Of a DNA stretch of 38,454 bases, positions 33,895 through 38,454 are shown in pieces (within the stretch, counting starts at the first letter, position 1; the number at the start of each line of letters is the position of its first letter). The stretch is taken from assembly GCA_021816775.1 (NCBI GenBank), contig JAKAXA010000032.1, positions 1 through 38,454 on the forward strand. Reading direction: 5' to 3'. The DNA is from Pseudomonadota bacterium (lineage in GTDB: Bacteria; Pseudomonadota; Gammaproteobacteria; Steroidobacterales; Steroidobacteraceae). Below the pieces are notes generated by a model, which did no database searches, had not been told where the DNA came from, and worked only from the letters and a program-made list of their open reading frames with translations. The position numbers were made by a program, and so were the translations under genes.

Positions 33895-34355
33895 CAACCG
33901 GCGGCTTGTAGGGGCGCTCGATTCCCAATGAGCATCGGCATTGCTTTGGAGACATGACCAAACGGCACGGCATTATGAAGGCAGCCCAACCGAGGCATCG
34001 ACTCTGATAAGACCCGGTAGGCTGTTAAAACGACCCGATTGCACTACATTTCAGAGTCTCGCTCAACGCACGAGTATTTGGTTGGCGAATTTTCGGCTCC
34101 CGGCGTTTCCGAAGTCGTGGCCTTCTCGCGTTGCTGGGGCGAGAGTCGGGAGATCCTTGGGACTCACGACGTAGTAGTGCGCTGTTTTCGCGGACGAGCG
34201 GTGCTTGAGTCTCAAAGGTGGTCAGTCGAGTCCTTCTCTGGTAATTTTGCGTTGCAGACAGCTCGCGCACGTCGGTCGCAACCCTCCTGCGCGAAAGCGA
34301 ATCGGCGGCCTGACATCCCGGCGCGCAACGGCAGCGCAATACCCACCGCTCACCG
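33895..34355. other. 461-bp stretch ahead of the site-2 protease gene
   Basis: Open frames exist, including a TTG-start frame at 34039-34380 that is unrecognised. No motif supports them. The stretch is somewhat less GC-rich than the genes around it. Confidence 0.3.
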
Positions 34356-34361
34356 AAGGAG
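34356..34361 (+). promoter_or_regulatory. Ribosome binding site implying an ATC start
   Basis: AAGGAG ends six bases before ATC 34368. No ATG, GTG or TTG is in the right frame at a suitable distance, so this site points to a rare start codon for the protease gene. Confidence 0.6.
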
Positions 34362-34367
34362 CCGCTC

Positions 34368-35048
34368 ATCAATTCGATAGCTTATCTGGCGTCAACCTGG
34401 GTCATTCCCGCACTGCTCGCCATCACGCTGCACGAGGCGGCGCACGGGTACATTGCCAAGCGCTTTGGAGACGATACCGCCTGGCAACTCGGGCGTGTGA
34501 CGTTCAACCCGCTGAAACACGTCGATCCCTTCGGCACAATCGCGCTTCCGGCAATTCTGATCCTCGCGCACGCTCCGTTCCTGTTCGGCTACGCCAAACC
34601 GGTACCCGTGCGGTTCGAGCGCTTGAGGAACCCTCGGCGCGACATGGTCTGGGTCGCCGCCGCCGGGCCCGGCATGAATCTTCTCATGGCCACGGTAGCC
34701 GCCTTGCTCCTGCATACGGTCCGATTCCTGCCGACGGGAGCCGGCCAGTGGCTGCTCGCGAATCTCGTGCACGCCATCGAGCTCAATGTGCTTCTCGCAG
34801 TTTTCAACTTGATTCCGCTGCCACCGCTCGACGGCGGGCGCGTCGCTGTGGGGGTGCTGCCAAACGCGCTGGCGGCGCCTCTCGCTCGACTCGAGCGGTA
34901 CGGCATCGTTATCGTGATCGCAGTATTTTTCGTCCTTCCGGTCGTTGCGGCCCGCACAGGAGCCCATTTCGACGTGTTCACACAGATCATTGGACGGCCG
35001 ACGGACGCAGTGATCAAAGCCATCCTCTTCCTCACGGGGACGCACTGA
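34368..35048 (+). CDS. Site-2 protease family (M50) intramembrane metalloprotease, probable ATC start
   Basis: 226 residues if begun at ATC 34368. The first in-frame ATG (34497, codon 44) would remove the catalytic motif: residues 22-26 are HEAAH (HExxH), set in a hydrophobic helix (WVIPALLAITLHEAAHGY). The third zinc ligand is Asp155 in NLIPLPPLDGGRV, and GYAKPVPV with AAAGPGMNLLMA are further family marks. About four to five membrane helices are present. These proteases cut membrane proteins within the bilayer. The short form without PDZ or CBS domains is common in bacteria. No RseA-like or SpoIVFA-like partner is nearby, so the substrate is unknown. Confidence 0.88.
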   Translation: MNSIAYLASTWVIPALLAITLHEAAHGYIAKRFGDDTAWQLGRVTFNPLKHVDPFGTIALPAILILAHAPFLFGYAKPVPVRFERLRNPRRDMVWVAAAGPGMNLLMATVAALLLHTVRFLPTGAGQWLLANLVHAIELNVLLAVFNLIPLPPLDGGRVAVGVLPNALAAPLARLERYGIVIVIAVFFVLPVVAARTGAHFDVFTQIIGRPTDAVIKAILFLTGTH

Positions 35049-35668
35049 TCGTCGCCTCGATCTCGCTCTGATCGAGCACGTTCTCGCGACACAGGGCGTG
35101 CCGCGGGTCATTCGAGCCACCGCGCGGCGAGCGTGGCCCTGCCACTCCCCCGATTTGAGCAGCAGAACGGTCCTAGAGCAGAATGCGTGGGCTCATGACG
35201 CGACCGGTCGCACTCGACTTTCAAGCGACAAAGGAGCCTTTCCACGGTGGCCGGTCAGATGTGCGACAGGGGACATTCATTGAACGTCAGCGCATCATCA
35301 ATACCCCTGCCCGGGCCATTGCGGATATCCTCACAGCGATCCGCCAGCTTTTGACACCACCGACCCCCGGGCGCTGTGGAATCGGTCTCACGGCGGTTCC
35401 CGATCTCAAGAGCCGAATGCGATCACCGGCCGGCTCTGTAGAATGCTCGGCATCCACGCTGGATGACAGGTTGAGCACAATTGAAGGAGCGGCTGGCCGC
35501 GCCGCGACGAGGTGTGCTGGGGGTGGGCACCGTTTTAATCAGCCCAGTTCCGATGAAGCAGGCCGGATCGAATCTCAGTGGCGGCGCGCATCGAGAACTC
35601 ACCGTAGAACAGCCTGCCCGCTAGGACGTATACTGGATTTACCATCGAAACAGGCCAAGGGGAATCCC
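35049..35668. other. 620-bp stretch with one candidate promoter
   Basis: No supported gene. TATACT at 35629-35634, with a weak AGAACA 17 bp upstream, could be the promoter of the small basic protein at 35669, giving a leader of about 30 nt. Confidence 0.35.
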
Positions 35669-35776
35669 ATGAGCAAAGGCATGGATCAGAAAAGAGATAC
35701 GAAGAAAAAGCCGGCGAAAACCTTCAGCGAGAAGCGCGCCGCAAAACGCGAAAAGCGCCAGGCCAGAGGACGCTGA
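35669..35776 (+). CDS. Small, very basic protein, 35 aa
   Basis: From ATG 35669, six bases after AAGGGG. The product begins MSKGMDQKRDTKKKPAKTF and continues SEKRAAKREKRQARGR: 17 of 35 residues are Lys or Arg, with no hydrophobic core. I recall similar short Lys/Arg-rich hypothetical proteins in other proteobacteria, but cannot cite one. Nucleic-acid or ribosome binding is plausible for such a composition and is inference only. It has its own promoter-like motif upstream and stands alone. Confidence 0.6.
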   Translation: MSKGMDQKRDTKKKPAKTFSEKRAAKREKRQARGR

Positions 35777-36469
35777 CAGGCGCCCGTACCGACTCGCTGC
35801 GGCGGCCTACCGCCCGCCGCCGCGAATGCTACGCTTCAGGCGCCGAGGGCTCCCGGTGGGACTTGGCTCTGGCGACTTTCCGCTAAGCGGAAGCCTGAGG
35901 GACGAGCCCGAACGGCGAGTCACGTCCAACGCAGTTTCGAGACGCCAAAGCGTTTCCTCATGGGCGTGAGAGCGGCTCCCGTAACGCCGAAAACATGACT
36001 CAACTCAATTCCACGTGCCCAAAATTGACATACACAAAGATGGGGCGTGGGAGTTTCCACGCCGCCGCGGCCGATAACGCGCCAGTTGTCCCGAACCCGA
36101 TACCTCCTCGCGGCGCTGAAGCGCGGCGCTTTCAAGATCCACCGATTCATGTATGGACGACACTGCCGAAGTCTTGCCATGCGCCTGACGACTTCCGTGC
36201 GCGTGTACAGCAGAGGCGCGTTCGGCGAGCTGCATGGCGAGTAGTCGTTCGTACCGGCTTGAATGCGCCGATTTTTCCGGAGCACGCCGGCCGCGCGACA
36301 GCTCCGCAGGGACACCTCACCCTAACGTTGAGTGCGAATCCTTTCGTGCAAGCCACACTGTTGCAGTATCCGAAGGCCGGCGTTCCCGGAAAGCACGCGG
36401 ATTTATGTAGGAATCGGGGTATACTTCGCGGCTTGCGCGACCTCGTCAATTTCGTGTAGGAGACGCGGC
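35777..36469. other. 693-bp stretch with a hairpin and no supported gene
   Basis: A 7-bp hairpin with GGCGTGG / CCACGCC arms lies at 36044-36063. TATACT at 36420-36425 may be a -10 for the BNR protein that follows, but no good -35 was found. Open frames here are not recognised. Confidence 0.35.
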
Positions 36470-38359
36470 ATGAAACTGTCCCGCCTAATGATGATGGTGG
36501 CGCTGACTGCACTCGGCAGTATCGGCCTCGGCGCAGGCGCCCAAGCCCAAATCTACAACCCCACGCTGTTTTCGCAGATGCGCTGGCGGCCCATTGGGCC
36601 ATTACGGGGTGGCCGCGGGCGTGCGGTGGCGGGCGTGCCGAGCGAACCAAACGTGTTCTATATAGGCAACGACGACGGTGGGGTCTGGAAATCCATTGAC
36701 TATGGGAATAGCTGGCATCCTATTTTTGACAAGGAGCCGACCAGTTCAATCGGAGCCATTGCGGTTTCGCTCTCCGCTCCGAACGTGATTTACGTGGGTA
36801 CGGGGGAAAGCAACATACGACCTGACCAGGCAACCGGCATGGGCATGTACAAATCCACCGATGCCGGCAAGACCTGGCGTTTCATAGGGTTGCGCAACAC
36901 GGAGGACATCGCGATGATTGCGGTGGATCCGCACAACCCCAACCGGGTATTTGTCGCCGCACTTGGCCACGTATACGCACCCAACAGGGAACGAGGCATT
37001 TTCCGATCATTGGATGGCGGAAAGACCTGGAAGAAAGTGCTCTATGTCAATGAGTACACCAGTGGGGACGACATCGAGATGGATCCCATCAACCCCGATG
37101 TGCTGTACGCGACGATGTGGCAGCAGCAGCAGGCGCCTTGGGAGAATGGGCAATTTGGCGGGACGGACGGAGGCATCTTCAAGTCTACAAACGGAGGTAA
37201 TACCTGGCACAAGCTCACCAAGGGCTTGCCGGCCGTTCAGCAGGCGTTACTGCGAATCGCGCCGAGCGATCCGAACATCTTGTACGCATCCGTGTCGAGC
37301 GGGCCCGGAGCGCCCGACGGCACGGTAGGGATTTACCGGTCGAATGATGCTGGCGCGAGCTGGCACAAGGTGACGAACGATCCGCGGCCGGCCGAGAGAA
37401 TTGGAGGTGGGGACTTGCCGGTGCTGGCGATCGATCCCAAGAATCCGGACATCGTTTACAGCGATACCCCGGTGTTGTGGAAGTCTACCGACGGCGGCAA
37501 GACCTGGTTCGGCTTTCGGGGTGCGCCGGGGGGTGACGATTACCAGCAAACCTGGATCAACCCGAACAACCCGGACATCATGGCGGTCAACAGTGATCAA
37601 GGCGCGATTGTCACGGTAGACGGGGGCAAAACCTGGAGTTCCTGGTACAACCAACCGACGGCTGCGATGTACAAGGTCGGCATTGACCCAACTTGGCCGT
37701 ACCGCGTGTGTGGCGGGCAGCAAGACAGCGGTTCCGCCTGCGTTCTGGAGCGTGGCAATGACGGTGAGCTGACCGCTCACGATTGGCATCCTGTCGGCAT
37801 CGAGGAGTACGGTGGTGCCGCGCCCGACCCGTTACATCCGAATCTGATCTATGGCGGGAAGGTGACCGTATACAACCGCAGGACAGGCCAGATAGCAGAC
37901 GTCGGTCCGAGGGCCACGCCTGGCGGGGATTATCGAGTGCTGCGTACCATGCCGCTCGTGTTCTCTCCGATCGATTTGCACCGACTGTACTTCGCCTCAA
38001 ACACAGTGTGGCAGACGGACAACGGCGGACACAGCTGGAAGCAGATCAGCCCCGACCTGACCCGCAAGACCTGGAGGGTTCCCGCGACCGTGGGCATGTA
38101 TAAAAACAGCGCGGAGGCGAAGCCAACAGATCGTGGCGTAGTGTACGCTCTTGCGCCCTCGCCGTTGAACAAAGACCTCATCTGGGCGGGCACCGATGAC
38201 GGACTGATATGGGTTACGCACGACGGCGGCAAGCATTGGACGAACGTCACACCGCCGCAGCTTAAGCCTTTCTGGAGGGTGTTCAGCCTCGAGGCGAGTC
38301 ACTTCAACCCGAACGAAGCATACGCTGCAATCAATACTTTGTTTCTCGTGTCACTTTAG
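36470..38359 (+). CDS. BNR/VPS10-like exported beta-propeller protein, C-terminally truncated
   Basis: 629 residues from ATG 36470, with AGGAG seven bases upstream. The signal peptide (MKLSRLMMMVALTALGSIGL, cleaved after AQA) leads into a long run of sortilin-type blades: GGVWKSIDYGNSWHPIFDKE, VIYVGTGESN, MYKSTDAGKTWRFIGLRNTE, IFRSLDGGKTWKKVLY, FKSTNGGNTWHKLTKGLP and so on, each with the S/T-x-D/N-G-G-x-T-W Asp-box. The family is usually near 1000 residues. Here the reading departs after EAYAAINTL at about 38340 and stops nine bases later, so the remaining 300 or more residues are lost. GC content is visibly lower than in the left half of the window. It is a relative, not a near-identical copy, of the pseudogene at 24794. 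Confidence 0.85.
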   Translation: MKLSRLMMMVALTALGSIGLGAGAQAQIYNPTLFSQMRWRPIGPLRGGRGRAVAGVPSEPNVFYIGNDDGGVWKSIDYGNSWHPIFDKEPTSSIGAIAVSLSAPNVIYVGTGESNIRPDQATGMGMYKSTDAGKTWRFIGLRNTEDIAMIAVDPHNPNRVFVAALGHVYAPNRERGIFRSLDGGKTWKKVLYVNEYTSGDDIEMDPINPDVLYATMWQQQQAPWENGQFGGTDGGIFKSTNGGNTWHKLTKGLPAVQQALLRIAPSDPNILYASVSSGPGAPDGTVGIYRSNDAGASWHKVTNDPRPAERIGGGDLPVLAIDPKNPDIVYSDTPVLWKSTDGGKTWFGFRGAPGGDDYQQTWINPNNPDIMAVNSDQGAIVTVDGGKTWSSWYNQPTAAMYKVGIDPTWPYRVCGGQQDSGSACVLERGNDGELTAHDWHPVGIEEYGGAAPDPLHPNLIYGGKVTVYNRRTGQIADVGPRATPGGDYRVLRTMPLVFSPIDLHRLYFASNTVWQTDNGGHSWKQISPDLTRKTWRVPATVGMYKNSAEAKPTDRGVVYALAPSPLNKDLIWAGTDDGLIWVTHDGGKHWTNVTPPQLKPFWRVFSLEASHFNPNEAYAAINTLFLVSL

Positions 38360-38454
38360 CGGTCTGAAAGAGTTCGCTGGCGTCTGAGGCCGACGTTGGG
38401 CGAGTACTGACCCGTTATAGCTGCTCGAGACGCGGGGCTTGACATCATAGGGAC
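38341..38454. mobile_element. Possible insertion-sequence end truncating the BNR gene
   Basis: The BNR reading breaks off abruptly at about 38340. The following bases begin TGTCACTTTAGCGGTC (38349 onward), which resembles the TGT-starting ends of some insertion sequences. No transposase is visible in the 100 bp left before the window edge, so this stays a suggestion. Confidence 0.3.

Overview
The window reads as a chromosome segment from a GC-rich gammaproteobacterium. Evidence is an RpoH-type sigma factor, the rsmD / ftsY-ftsE-ftsX group, the rpmB-rpmG / radC / coaBC / dut group, a TAT-exported high-potential iron-sulfur protein, and frequent GTG/TTG starts. A Xanthomonadales-, Nevskiales- or Steroidobacter-like lineage is my inference; no 16S or other species marker is present.

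Left part, about 1-18.7 kb, is dense and almost wholly intact. It opens with the last codons of an IS200/IS605-type TnpB and its hairpin. A minus-strand trio follows: a periplasmic sensor-like protein without a kinase, an unknown protein and a DUF924 protein. Next come an ACT-domain malic enzyme, rpoH with a perfect CIRCE element over its promoter, cytochrome b561, mutM, and coaD overlapping rsmD. Then ftsY-ftsE-ftsX (membrane targeting and cell division), rpmB-rpmG (ribosomal proteins L28/L33), HiPIP, radC, coaBC-dut (CoA synthesis and dUTP removal), a large cysteine-cluster protein, a DPP-IV-like exported peptidase and a GNAT acetyltransferase. Two gene sets that are separate in E. coli (rsmD-ftsYEX-rpoH and coaD-mutM-rpmGB-radC-coaBC-dut) are interleaved here, and rpoH has left its usual place behind ftsX.

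Right part, about 18.7-38.4 kb, is looser and looks accessory. Intact genes are a ChaB-like protein, an exported YVTN-type propeller, an MscS channel, a PQQ-type propeller, an FMN reductase, an exported amidase, a VapBC-type toxin-antitoxin pair with a perfect 18-bp palindrome in front, a site-2 protease that seems to start at ATC, and three small ORFs with good ribosome sites. Among these lie broken genes: a P-loop kinase with one frameshift, a saccharopine-dehydrogenase-like gene with two, and a BNR/VPS10-like propeller with one frameshift and in-frame stops. A second BNR/VPS10-like gene, less GC-rich, is cut short at the right edge beside what may be an insertion-sequence end. A 28-bp piece matching the 3' end of a tRNA-Gly gene (32839-32866) suggests the footprint of an integrative element.

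I found no CRISPR array, rRNA, complete tRNA or complete prophage, and no clear multi-gene defence system. The signals I rate highest are CIRCE control of rpoH, the kinase-less sensor, the ATC-start protease, the tRNA fragment near the toxin-antitoxin pair, and the two truncated BNR propellers.
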